This document shows, piece after piece, positions 43,724 to 52,459 of a stretch of 64,000 nucleotides of DNA (positions are counted from its first letter, which is position 1; each line of letters opens with the position of its first letter). Both the position numbers and the translations under genes were made by a program. The DNA comes from Novosphingobium sp. SG751A (GTDB lineage Bacteria > Pseudomonadota > Alphaproteobacteria > Sphingomonadales > Sphingomonadaceae): positions 62,001 through 126,000 of the forward strand of contig NZ_JABGCB010000013.1 in NCBI RefSeq assembly GCF_013149295.1, written 5' to 3'. Under the pieces are notes generated by a model. It was not told the origin of the DNA, ran no database searches, and worked only from the letters and a program-made list of their open reading frames with translations.

Positions 43724-45055
43724 TCAGCGGTTGAGCGCCAGCTTGGCAGGCTGGTCAGATGCGGCCACCACCGGCTTTTGTGACAGCAGATGCTCGATCC
43801 GCGAGGTGAATTCCTGCTGCAACTGCGCATGAAATTCACCGCTGGCGGGCGAGGCGAAGCCCGAATGCACCGCCTTCACCTTGCCGTCGCGTCCGATGAA
43901 CACCGTGGCGGGCCAGGTGTCGAGATGGTTGAGCTGGGGCACCTTTTCCCACATTTGCGCGGGCGACCCGGCGGTCAGATAGGTGTATTTCACCCCGTAC
44001 TGCTTGATGAAGGCCTTTTGGCGCTTGAGCGTATCCTGCTGATCGGGCTCTTCGAAATTGAGCGCGACGATGGCCAGCCCCTGATCGCGGTATTTCTTGT
44101 CGAGCTGGACCAGATATTGGGCCTCGTCATGGCAATTGGGGCACCATGTGCCGGTGACGACCGCCACCACGACCTTGCCCTTAAAACGCGGATCGTCCTG
44201 CGAAACCAGACGGCCATCGGCATCGGGGAAGCTGAATTTGAACGTTTCGTCGGGATTGGCGGCGGTGGTGTGGGTCAGGAAGTCCTCCGGCTGGGGCAGG
44301 CCCTTGGCGGCCGCCACATCGGCGCGATAGGCGATCAGGCTGTTGGCATAGCGGCCATCGGGGGTGTTATCATTGCCATATTCGCCGCCGGCCTTGGCGG
44401 GGCGGTCAACCTGCTGGCGGATTTCCAGCGTGCCGTCCGCCTTGGGCGTGACCTGAATGACGCCGGGGCGCCCGCCGTCGAAATGGCTGAGCACCCAGCG
44501 GCCATCCTTGAAGGCGCCGCTGTATGATCCGGTGTCGCCATCAATGCGCAGGATCGCGCCCGCTACTTCGGCGCCGCGCTGCTGCACGACAAAGCGGAAG
44601 GCCTTTTCACCCTTGGACGAAGGCGTAGCGAGCGGGATGATCCATGTGCCCGCGATTTGGGGCGCCGACACCGTGCTGGCGGGGGTCTCGACATGGCGGC
44701 TGGCGCGGAACGTATATTGCGCGGAGGATTCCCGGCCCTGCGCCAGAACGCTGCCATTGAGCTGTCCGCCCTCAAGCTTGGCGTTGATCGTGGTCAGGTA
44801 ATGTTCGAGGTCCAGCACCAGATTGCCGTTCCGGAAACTGGCGTGGGTGGTGGCCTCATAAGGCTTGAACCCGTCATAGAACACGCCTTTCAGGCCTGCG
44901 CCCTCGCCCGTGATGTCGAGGCGGAAGGGGATGTCGGCCCCATTGCGCGAAAGGACGGCGTCCCATTGCCCGGAAATGCCCGCTTCGGCGGCCAATGCCG
45001 CGTTGCCGACCAGCAGCAGGGCGGCGGAAACAGATGCTTTCAATATCGCTTTCAT
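43724..45055 (-). CDS. TlpA-like thioredoxin-fold lipocalin-type fusion protein
   Basis: The 443-residue secreted protein has a signal peptide (MKAILKASVSAALLLVGNAALA), an N-terminal beta-rich region to about 250 (SGQWDAVLSRNGADIPFRLDI and a second similar half, AGTWIIPLATPSSKGEKAFRF), and a C-terminal TlpA/AhpC-TSA domain with WCPNC at 304-308 and a cis-Pro in LDTWPATVFIG. WCPNC is a thiol-disulfide reductase active site. It follows the CXXCH gene by 18 bases. A role in cytochrome maturation or periplasmic reduction of a substrate is plausible. Confidence 0.85.
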   Translation of the reverse strand: MKAILKASVSAALLLVGNAALAAEAGISGQWDAVLSRNGADIPFRLDITGEGAGLKGVFYDGFKPYEATTHASFRNGNLVLDLEHYLTTINAKLEGGQLNGSVLAQGRESSAQYTFRASRHVETPASTVSAPQIAGTWIIPLATPSSKGEKAFRFVVQQRGAEVAGAILRIDGDTGSYSGAFKDGRWVLSHFDGGRPGVIQVTPKADGTLEIRQQVDRPAKAGGEYGNDNTPDGRYANSLIAYRADVAAAKGLPQPEDFLTHTTAANPDETFKFSFPDADGRLVSQDDPRFKGKVVVAVVTGTWCPNCHDEAQYLVQLDKKYRDQGLAIVALNFEEPDQQDTLKRQKAFIKQYGVKYTYLTAGSPAQMWEKVPQLNHLDTWPATVFIGRDGKVKAVHSGFASPASGEFHAQLQQEFTSRIEHLLSQKPVVAASDQPAKLALNR

Positions 45056-45073
45056 ATCCAGTTCCGATCATCA

Positions 45074-46405
45074 TCAAGTGGGGGAGACGGGGTTGGGAGA
45101 AATCTTGCGCCGCCATTCCTCGGGCAGGCCGCGTTTGGTGGCGCGCAGGATGGTCAGGATCGCCTGCCGGTCGGCGGGGGAAAGATGGGCGAAATCCTCG
45201 CTCTGATCCTGCCCGCTCAGCACCTGAAACAGGCGGTGGTAGAGATAGGTCTTGCCCGGCTCGGGCAGAGCATCGAAGGCGGTGGAATAGATCAGATAGC
45301 TGCACGGATAGCGGAAGATCCGGTCGTGCAGATCAAAGTCGCGTAGCGAGCGCTTGAGCGGATCACGCGGCCCCTGCGCGGCAAACTGGCGGGCAAAGGG
45401 CGAGGCGGCGATCACCTTGCGCGCATCCGCCCCGCCCAGCGGCGTTTCATGCGAAAACAGCATATAGCGCAGCAATTGCTCGGCCGGACGGGTGATCTTT
45501 TCGCGCGCCTCCTCGGGCAGGCTGGCGAGCGTTGGCCGCGCTTCCTCTGGCAGGCCTTGGGCGTGGAGCGTCAGCCGGGTCTGGTAATTGAGCAGCGTGA
45601 TCAGATTATGCATCTGGGCCTGATGGCCCAGCATCAGCAGCGCCACCCCATCGCTGTCCGGCGTCAGATAGGCCGCCGGGTCATAGCGCGTGGTCAGCGG
45701 GCCAAGCGCGGATAAGGCGCCCGGCCCTGTTACCGCAGCATTCGCCATCGTGGGATCGGCCAGCGCCCCGCTGACATACCACCCGCCCCAGCGCTCTTTC
45801 AGCGGGCTCTTCTGATCGGTGATATATTGCGGCGCGCGCGGGGTCAGCGTGCCCGAAACCGCCGGATAGACCGAGCGCAGCAAGACCCCCGGCACCCCGC
45901 GCGTGGCCGCCGCGATATGGCATTGGGTGCAATCCAGTTCGGCCCGCTGAAACACCGGACGCTCGGTCTTCTGATCGTCGAGCAGATAGAAGATCGCACC
46001 CTGCATCGGGTCGAACGAGACGATCTCAATCGTCTTGCCCTGATGGACCGAGCCGACATAGACATCGTCATTGTAATAGAGCGCGCGCGGATGCTGGGGG
46101 CTGATCTTGGTGAACTGGAAACTGGTCTTGGAAAAGACCAGCGTCTGCGAAGCCTCGGGCACATGCAGAGCCTTGAGCACCGAGCGCAGATAGCCGCGCG
46201 TGTCATCATAGGTCAGATGCGCCGCGCCCCGGTCCAGATCCTTTTGCAACAGCGCCACCGGATCGGTCAGGGGGCGCGTGCGATAATGGATCGGCGCCTC
46301 GCTATAAGGCACATAGCCCTGATTTTGCACCGCGATCTGGGCATTGGCGCCCTTGATCGCCAGCGCCCCGGCCAAAGCCAGCCCGGCCCATAATACCGGC
46401 CTCAT
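45074..46405 (-). CDS. Periplasmic CXXCH protein of unknown function
   Basis: The 443-residue protein has a signal peptide (MRPVLWAGLALAGALAIKGANA) and one heme-binding motif, CTQCH at 159-163. Before it lie conserved blocks SLVFSKTSFQFTKISPQHPRALYYNDDVYVG-like (residues about 88-118) and IEIVSFDPMQGAIFYLL; near the end come FRYPCSYLIYS and LPEEWRRKI. I know similar sequences only as unassigned periplasmic heme proteins of Gram-negative bacteria. It lies 3 bases from the nDsbD-like gene and 18 from the TlpA-like gene. It may be the catalytic heme protein of the module. Confidence 0.72.
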   Translation of the reverse strand: MRPVLWAGLALAGALAIKGANAQIAVQNQGYVPYSEAPIHYRTRPLTDPVALLQKDLDRGAAHLTYDDTRGYLRSVLKALHVPEASQTLVFSKTSFQFTKISPQHPRALYYNDDVYVGSVHQGKTIEIVSFDPMQGAIFYLLDDQKTERPVFQRAELDCTQCHIAAATRGVPGVLLRSVYPAVSGTLTPRAPQYITDQKSPLKERWGGWYVSGALADPTMANAAVTGPGALSALGPLTTRYDPAAYLTPDSDGVALLMLGHQAQMHNLITLLNYQTRLTLHAQGLPEEARPTLASLPEEAREKITRPAEQLLRYMLFSHETPLGGADARKVIAASPFARQFAAQGPRDPLKRSLRDFDLHDRIFRYPCSYLIYSTAFDALPEPGKTYLYHRLFQVLSGQDQSEDFAHLSPADRQAILTILRATKRGLPEEWRRKISPNPVSPT

Positions 46406-46408
46406 GGC

Positions 46409-46933
46409 TCAGCGCCCCTCGCCCGCAACGACATCAGCGGTCAGATGCAGCGTCTTGGGCGGCTGACAGGTCTGGCCGTTGCAGGTCTGGAAACGCACGC
46501 TGATCGGGATCGACTGGCGCCCGGCCTGCGCGCCCGGTTTGATGCGGACGGGCAGGGAAATCGTGAAATTCCCGGCGTAATAGGCCGTGTCGAGGTTAAA
46601 AGCGGCATCGCGCGCCACAATGGGCGTGCTGCCCGCCGCCGCGCCTGCGGGCTGGGCCACAAGATTGGGCTCGACAGCCACCAGCAGCGGGGTCGGACCA
46701 TTCTCATGCTGTTTGAGCGCATAGACATGCCAGCCATCGCGCACCGCACCGCGCAATTGCACCAAAGCACGCCCGGATTTCCCGGCAAGGATGATCGGCG
46801 CCACACTCCATGCCACGGTCTGTGTCCCATTGGGGGCCTGCGCCCATGCCTGTCCGCCGCCCGCGATCAGAGCGGCCAGCCCAAGGATCACCCCCTGTTT
46901 TGCAGAGACAGCGGCGCCATTAATCAAAGTCAT
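46409..46933 (-). CDS. Secreted nDsbD-like (DsbD N-terminal) domain protein
   Basis: The 174-residue protein has a signal peptide (about residues 12-32) and the immunoglobulin-like N-terminal domain of DsbD: LRGAVRDGWHVYALKQHENGPTP and the redox pair Cys151-x4-Cys156 in FQTCNGQTCQPPK. E. coli nDsbD has Cys103-x5-Cys109 in the same place. There is no membrane or C-terminal thioredoxin domain, so it must receive electrons from another partner. An alternative ATG lies 5 codons upstream. It is the first gene of the module. Confidence 0.8.
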   Translation of the reverse strand: MTLINGAAVSAKQGVILGLAALIAGGGQAWAQAPNGTQTVAWSVAPIILAGKSGRALVQLRGAVRDGWHVYALKQHENGPTPLLVAVEPNLVAQPAGAAAGSTPIVARDAAFNLDTAYYAGNFTISLPVRIKPGAQAGRQSIPISVRFQTCNGQTCQPPKTLHLTADVVAGEGR

Positions 46934-47146
46934 AATCCAGCCTTGCATGTGAAGAAAGCGCAGGATTCCGGCAGATCGGGCCCCAATAGCGCTGCAAAGC
47001 CAAGGATTATCGGCAGGATGCGGCCAAGTAACTTGAGAATATCCTATTCCGATATGAGCATTGCTCTCAAAGCAGGCTCCGCTTGCCGTTCGGGTGCGAT
47101 GCGATATCCTGCGCCCCAAATAAGGGCATCACGGGAGAGCGCGATC

Positions 47147-48235
47147 ATGGCGGCAATCAGCGATCAATGGATCGGCGCGCTTTATAGCGCGATTGACGAA
47201 CCGGCGCGCTGGGTCGGATTGATGGACCTGCTGCGCCGCGATTTTGGCGTTGAATGCGTGGCGGCGCAATTGCTGATCGCCGCGCAAGGCAAGGCGCTGC
47301 CGGTCTGGGGCACGCGCGACAGCCATTCCGAACGCCATGGCCGCCTGCATGATTCTTGGGCCAACAGTCCGGCCAACCCGCGTTTCAGCCGCCCCATCGG
47401 CCCGATCCCCGATATGGAGATCCTGAGCGATGCGCGCAGCCCTGCCTATTCCGCGCAGGATCGCCGCCGATTGTCCGACGGGCTGGCCCGCTGCGGTCTG
47501 GGGCCTGCCTTTTGGATCAGCCACAGGCTGGACAAGGACCACCGCTTTACGCTGATCTTTCACCGCACACCCGATGATCGGCGCGATATGGAGCCGCGCG
47601 AAGAAGCGCTGCTGGCCCGGATGGCGCCGCATATGCATCAGGCCGCAAAGCTGTGGCTGCGCATGAGCGAGGCCGAGGCGAAGGCGGAATGGATCGCGCA
47701 GGCCCATGACGCGACCGGCGTCGCGATGCTGGCCTGCGACCGCGATTTGCGCCTGCATTGGAGCAATGAACCGGCGCGCGCTCTGCTGGCCGACGGGCAT
47801 GGGCTGCGCCTGCGCCATGGGCATCTGGCCGCGATTGAACGCAATGATCACGACAGCCTGACCGCTCTGGTCGAGGGGCGCTCGGATCGCGGCGTTTTGG
47901 CGCTGGGCGGGATCGACCGCCCTGCTCTCCATCTGCGCGCCCGCCCGGCCCGGCATCTGTCGCGCGATCTTGTGCTGCTGACCTTGGCCCAGCCTGATCG
48001 GCCGGTGCATTATGCGCACGGCGATATTGCCCGCCTGTTCGGCCTGACCATCACCGAGGCCAGCCTTGCCGCCAGTCTTGCCGCCGGGCGCAGCGTCAGC
48101 GATTTTGCCGCCGCGCGCGGGATTGCCGAGGGCACCGCGCGGCTGCATCTCAAACGAGTGCTGGCCAAGACCGGGGCGGGGCGGCAATCCGAACTGGTGC
48201 GGCGGATCAGCGGATCGGTGGCGGGCGATAAATGA
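47147..48235 (+). CDS. LuxR-type HTH regulator
   Basis: The 362-residue protein has a C-terminal LuxR helix-turn-helix (SDFAAARGIAEGTARLHLKRVLAKTGAGRQSELVRRI) and an N-terminal region without a named sensor domain (ISDQWIGALYSAIDEPARW; a PAS-like part near 205-290, ATGVAMLACDRDLRLHWSNEPA). GGGAGAGC precedes ATG 47147. It diverges from the nDsbD-TlpA-cytochrome module, separated by 213 bases, and precedes the serine hydrolase, so it could control either. Confidence 0.85.
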   Translation: MAAISDQWIGALYSAIDEPARWVGLMDLLRRDFGVECVAAQLLIAAQGKALPVWGTRDSHSERHGRLHDSWANSPANPRFSRPIGPIPDMEILSDARSPAYSAQDRRRLSDGLARCGLGPAFWISHRLDKDHRFTLIFHRTPDDRRDMEPREEALLARMAPHMHQAAKLWLRMSEAEAKAEWIAQAHDATGVAMLACDRDLRLHWSNEPARALLADGHGLRLRHGHLAAIERNDHDSLTALVEGRSDRGVLALGGIDRPALHLRARPARHLSRDLVLLTLAQPDRPVHYAHGDIARLFGLTITEASLAASLAAGRSVSDFAAARGIAEGTARLHLKRVLAKTGAGRQSELVRRISGSVAGDK

Positions 48236-48315
48236 TATAGCCTATACCAAACGGGAGACGCGACTGCGGCAAGGATCGCCCATGCCGGGGCCACCACTTG
48301 CTTAAAGGTCAGCTC

Positions 48316-49584
48316 ATGCCTGCTTCGATCCGTGCCTCTCTTGCCCTCGCGCTTGCTCTGGCCGCCCCATCCCTTTCGGCTCAAGTCGCGCCGCCCCATG
48401 TCTTGCCCGACGGGACGGTGCCTCCGGCGCTGGCCGCCGCGCGGATGCATATGCTCGAAGCGCCCGAGAATATGCTGACCTTCCATAATATGGATCAGTT
48501 GTTCCAGACCCGCGTGGTGGCGCGTTCCGGCCCGGTCGCGCCGCTGGCCCGCGCCGATGCCGCCCTGCCGCCCGCCACCGTTCGCGGCAAGGTGATGAGC
48601 GAGGATGCGTGGGAAGATCTGACCTATACCTCAGCCCTTCTGATGATGCGCGACGGCAAGGTGCTGCATGAATCCTATCGCAACAACACCGATGCCGACA
48701 CGCATTTCATCTCCTTTTCCATGGCCAAGACCTTCACCTCGATGCTGGTGGGCATTGCCGTCGGCCAAGGCGCGATCCGTTCCATCGACGATCCGGCGGT
48801 CGCCTACGTTCCTGAACTGAAAGGCTCGGGCTATGACGGCGTGACGATCCGGCAATTGCTCCAGATGCGATCAGGCGTGGATTATGAGGAGCGCTATGAT
48901 TTCGGCGCAACGCCCAGTGTCGCTGCGCAGATTTTCCTTAACGCCATCGTGGCCAACAAGGAACGCTTTGCCGACATGGCCCCGCGCCTGAAGCGCAAAT
49001 TCGCGCCGGGCAGCCGTTTCAACTATTCCACGCTCGACACTTCGGTGCTGGGCTGGGTGCTGGAGCGCGCGACCAAGCGGCCGCTGGCCGATTTCATGGC
49101 GCAATATCTGTGGCAGCCGATGGGCGCGCAGGCGCATGGCTTCTGGATTGCCGATGGCGGGCCGAGCGTCGGGCGCGAACTCAACGGCATGGGCTATAAT
49201 GCCACTTTGCGCGACTTTGCCCGCTTTGGCGCGATGGTGCTGGACAAGGGGCGGTTCAACGGGCGCCAGATCGTGCCCGCCACATGGGTCGAACAGGCGA
49301 CCATCATGACCAATAATGCCGACACCTCCGCGCCGCCTCCGCCGCCCTCGGTAACCAATCCGATGGCGCGCGCGGGCTATGGTTTCCAGATCTGGCGGCT
49401 GGATGACACCGGCGCCTATACCGCGCTGGGGTTGCAGGGGCAGTTCATCTATGTCCACCCGGCCACGCGCACGGTCATCGTGAAACTGAGCTTCTTTCCC
49501 GAAATGGGGTCGGCCAAGGGGGATGACGCGCTGGAGGATACGCTGGCCTATTTCCGTACTTTGACGCAATGGAACGGCCAATAA
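48316..49584 (+). CDS. Secreted serine hydrolase, class C beta-lactamase-like
   Basis: The 422-residue protein has a signal peptide (MPASIRASLALALALAAPSLSA) and the S-x-x-K motif Ser135-Met-Ala-Lys138 in FSMAKTFTSML. A YST motif (FNYSTLDTS) sits at the Tyr position. The Lys-Thr-Gly-type third motif is not obvious; GLQGQF near the end may take its place. Such proteins are esterases or peptidases rather than lactamases. It lies 80 bases after the LuxR regulator. Confidence 0.85.
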   Translation: MPASIRASLALALALAAPSLSAQVAPPHVLPDGTVPPALAAARMHMLEAPENMLTFHNMDQLFQTRVVARSGPVAPLARADAALPPATVRGKVMSEDAWEDLTYTSALLMMRDGKVLHESYRNNTDADTHFISFSMAKTFTSMLVGIAVGQGAIRSIDDPAVAYVPELKGSGYDGVTIRQLLQMRSGVDYEERYDFGATPSVAAQIFLNAIVANKERFADMAPRLKRKFAPGSRFNYSTLDTSVLGWVLERATKRPLADFMAQYLWQPMGAQAHGFWIADGGPSVGRELNGMGYNATLRDFARFGAMVLDKGRFNGRQIVPATWVEQATIMTNNADTSAPPPPPSVTNPMARAGYGFQIWRLDDTGAYTALGLQGQFIYVHPATRTVIVKLSFFPEMGSAKGDDALEDTLAYFRTLTQWNGQ

Positions 49585-49589
49585 AAGGC

Positions 49590-49623
49590 GATGCCGCAAC
49601 CGCGCGATGGCAGTTGCGGCATC
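49590..49623 (-). terminator. Rho-independent terminator for TBDR 3
   Basis: GATGCCGCAAC (49590-49600), 12-base loop, GTTGCGGCATC (49613-49623): an 11-bp perfect stem between two convergent stops. On the minus strand it is followed by GCCTTTTATT, so it fits termination of the TBDR 3 transcript. Confidence 0.72.
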
Positions 49624-49630
49624 ATTATCA

Positions 49631-52264
49631 TCAGAACTTGGTGCGAATACCCAGCGTTACCGTCCGGCCCAGCGTCGAGCCATTGGCATAGCCGCTGCCC
49701 GAGGTGCGATAGGGCGGGTTCTGGTCGAACAGATTATCGACGTTGAGCGTCAGCATCGCCGATTGCTTCAGCCCGATCTTGTTCAGATCCAGCCCCCAAT
49801 ACATGTTGACCGTATCGAAGGACTTCACCCGGGTCTGCGTCGCGTCGAACATGATCGGATAGCCGCCGCTATGCGTCAGTTGGACCCGACCCGTGACCGG
49901 CCCCACCGTGGCGCCCGCCGCCGCGGTAAAGTTGAAACGGCCCACGCCATTGTCCAGCAGCTCGGTATAGACGCCATTGCTCGACGGGCTCGATCGGCGA
50001 TGCAGCGTATAGGTGCCGCCAAAGCTGAGCGAGACCGAGCCGAAGCTGGTCGGGCGCTGATACTGGGCATTGAAGTCGATGCCATCCTGCTTCAGGCGAC
50101 CACGGTTATAGCGGCGCAGGTCGAGGATCGCATAGGGCGTGCCGTAATTGGCATAGAGAAAGCCCAGCGAGGGGAAGTTGTCCGGCTGAACCCCGCCTGA
50201 AAAGCTGGTGACCTGCGCCTGCGTCGGATTGGCGATGAAGAAGGGCGCGTTGAGCGGATCATTATACCAGGCCGCGCTGCCGAACCCGCCCGAGTTCACG
50301 CTGATGATGTCGGAAAAGTCGATGTTGTAATAGGTCCCGCTCAAGGTCAGGCCCGGCAGCACCGGCGGCTTGATATCCGCGCCCAGCGACCATGTGCGCG
50401 CCTTTTCCGGCTTCAGATTGGGGTTGCCGCCCGAAATCCAGATGATCGGCCGCCCGCCCGCATAACCGATGGCCGTGGTGAACGAGATGCGCGAGTCCAC
50501 CGAGCCCACCGTATCGGCAAGGCTGGGCGCGTGGAACGACGTGCCGTAATTGCCGCGCACCGTGACCCAGCCCACCGGCTTGTAGTTGAAGCCGATCTTG
50601 GGGTTGGTCGTGCCTCCCACATCGTCATAGCTGTCATAACGCACAGAACCCGTCAGATCGAGCGCGGCGATGCCGGGCACCGCATTGGCGCTGCCCACGA
50701 TGGGGACGAAGACTTCGCCAAAGACCGAAGCGACCTGACGCGCGGCGGCCGAGGCATTGCGGAAGGGCGCGCCCGAGGAACCGAAGCGGATGTTGGCGGC
50801 GATCTTTTCGTAGTGAAACTCGCCGCCCACAGCCAGACGCACATCGCCGCCGGGCAGGTTGAACAGGCTGCCATCGGCCACAAGGCGCGTTTCGGCCAGA
50901 TCCTGTTTGGCCACCGAATTGTTGCTGTAATCGCGGATCGAAGCCAGAACGCCGGCATCGGTCGCGCTCAGATTATAGGGATTAAGCGCGGTGGCCGTGG
51001 TCGTCCCGGCCAGAGCAGCCACGATATTGCCCGCGTTGGCCGCATTCTGAATCGTGTTGTTATAGCTGTGGCCGTAATTGGCCAGCCCACGCAAATGCCA
51101 ACCATGGCCAAGATCGGCCTCGAAGGTGGGCGTGATGCCCCATGAATCAAAGCGCGAGGGGCTGGCCACGCCCTTGCCGAACACGGGTTCGAAATTGAAG
51201 AAGACCGTCTGGCTGGTTTCCGTGCCGATCTGGCGGAAATAGGGGTTGGCGTTGGTGATCGTGCCGCTGCCCGATAGCGTGGCTTCCATATTCACCGTAT
51301 CGCGGCGCGAGTAATAGGCGGTGATATTGGCCTTCAGGCTTTCGGTCAGTTGCTGATCCAACACGGCATAGACCGAGTGGCGCGTTTCGCGCGGATAGAT
51401 GTCGGCATAATCGGTGGTGCTGCACTTGTTGGCTGCGCCCGCCGTGGTGCCCGGCATCGGATAGATGGTGCTGCCGATGCGGACATTGCCCGGCGTACAG
51501 GCCATGCTGCGATTGTCCGCGCCGCCAAAGCCGGTGAAATTCTGGGTGACGTAATTGCGTTCATAGCCCTGAATATTGTTGTGCCATGCATAGGCATAGG
51601 ACAGCATCAGCGAACCAGAGCCCCAGTCCTTGCCTGCGGTCACATTGGCGTCGGCCGTGTTATAGCCATCGGCAAAGCCATAGCGCGCGGTCGCCTCAAC
51701 CCCGTTCATCCGCTTGCGCGTGATAAAGTTGATAACGCCGCCGATCGCGTCCGAGCCATAGATCGACGAACCGCCATCGGGGATGACTTCCACGCGCTCG
51801 ATCAGCCCGGGGGGGATGATCTGGGGGTCGACATAGGTTTGCAGGATGCCCTGGCCCACCACGCGGTGGCCGTTGATGAGCGTGAGCGTGGTCGTGCCGC
51901 CCGAGGCGCCAAGCCCGCGCAGGTTGGTCTGCACGATGGGCTGGCCGAAACCGGCGGTGCCGGTGGGAATGGCGTTGAAATTGCTGATCTGGGGAATGTT
52001 GGCCAACAGGTCGTTCGAGGTCTTGGCGCCGATTGCCAGCACATCGGCCTGGCCTACGCTCAGCACATTGGTGCCCACCGGCGCGATTCCGCGCAGCAAT
52101 GTGCCCGTAACGATGATTTCCGCATTCTTATTGGCTTCGCTATCGGCCTGCTTATCCGCCGTTTGCGCCCCCGTTTGCGCCAGAGCGGCCCCCGAACCGG
52201 CCAGAATCAGGGTCAGCGCGCTAACCGAGCCCATGATTTTACGCTTGGCTTCGATTTTTATCAT
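49631..52264 (-). CDS. TonB-dependent receptor 3
   Basis: The 877-residue receptor has a signal peptide (GSVSALTLILAGSGAALAQ), a TonB-box-like AEIIVTGTLL, a plug with IERVEVIPDGGSSIYGSDAIGGVINF and a barrel ending LGRTVTLGIRTKF. The wording of the plug and LRGLGASGGTTTLTLINGHRV mark the large family of sphingomonad and Xanthomonas receptors associated with carbohydrate or aromatic uptake. ATG 52264 follows GAGGGG. It diverges from a type-B carboxylesterase, suggesting an ester-containing plant polymer fragment as the substrate. Confidence 0.92.
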   Translation of the reverse strand: MIKIEAKRKIMGSVSALTLILAGSGAALAQTGAQTADKQADSEANKNAEIIVTGTLLRGIAPVGTNVLSVGQADVLAIGAKTSNDLLANIPQISNFNAIPTGTAGFGQPIVQTNLRGLGASGGTTTLTLINGHRVVGQGILQTYVDPQIIPPGLIERVEVIPDGGSSIYGSDAIGGVINFITRKRMNGVEATARYGFADGYNTADANVTAGKDWGSGSLMLSYAYAWHNNIQGYERNYVTQNFTGFGGADNRSMACTPGNVRIGSTIYPMPGTTAGAANKCSTTDYADIYPRETRHSVYAVLDQQLTESLKANITAYYSRRDTVNMEATLSGSGTITNANPYFRQIGTETSQTVFFNFEPVFGKGVASPSRFDSWGITPTFEADLGHGWHLRGLANYGHSYNNTIQNAANAGNIVAALAGTTTATALNPYNLSATDAGVLASIRDYSNNSVAKQDLAETRLVADGSLFNLPGGDVRLAVGGEFHYEKIAANIRFGSSGAPFRNASAAARQVASVFGEVFVPIVGSANAVPGIAALDLTGSVRYDSYDDVGGTTNPKIGFNYKPVGWVTVRGNYGTSFHAPSLADTVGSVDSRISFTTAIGYAGGRPIIWISGGNPNLKPEKARTWSLGADIKPPVLPGLTLSGTYYNIDFSDIISVNSGGFGSAAWYNDPLNAPFFIANPTQAQVTSFSGGVQPDNFPSLGFLYANYGTPYAILDLRRYNRGRLKQDGIDFNAQYQRPTSFGSVSLSFGGTYTLHRRSSPSSNGVYTELLDNGVGRFNFTAAAGATVGPVTGRVQLTHSGGYPIMFDATQTRVKSFDTVNMYWGLDLNKIGLKQSAMLTLNVDNLFDQNPPYRTSGSGYANGSTLGRTVTLGIRTKF

Positions 52265-52384
52265 CAGAAATCCCCTCTGTTTTCAATTCATCCGCTCTGT
52301 TTTTATGCTCAATGGCGGCGGATCATCGCGTGCGTTCCATCGGACGCATGCGCAGTCACTAACAGACGGCCCTGCGTTTGACAA

Positions 52385-52413
52385 TTGACGACTTTCGATA
52401 ATTTTCGTATTTA
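52385..52413 (+). promoter_or_regulatory. Putative sigma70 promoter for the carboxylesterase gene
   Basis: TTGACG (52385-52390), 17 bases, TATTTA (52408-52413) resembles a sigma70 promoter (5/6 and 4/6 matches) in the 195-base divergent region between TBDR 3 and the esterase, 46 bases before its ATG. A second TTGACA overlaps at 52378-52383. Confidence 0.45.
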
Positions 52414-52459
52414 CAGCGTAAAGCGAAAGAATGATAATTTTTATCAGCGGAGAGCATGT

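Noticed and set aside
48236..48315. TATAGCCTATA near the LuxR stop as an operator.
   Set aside because: It is a single short imperfect palindrome without a second copy and lies partly at the gene end; support is too weak.
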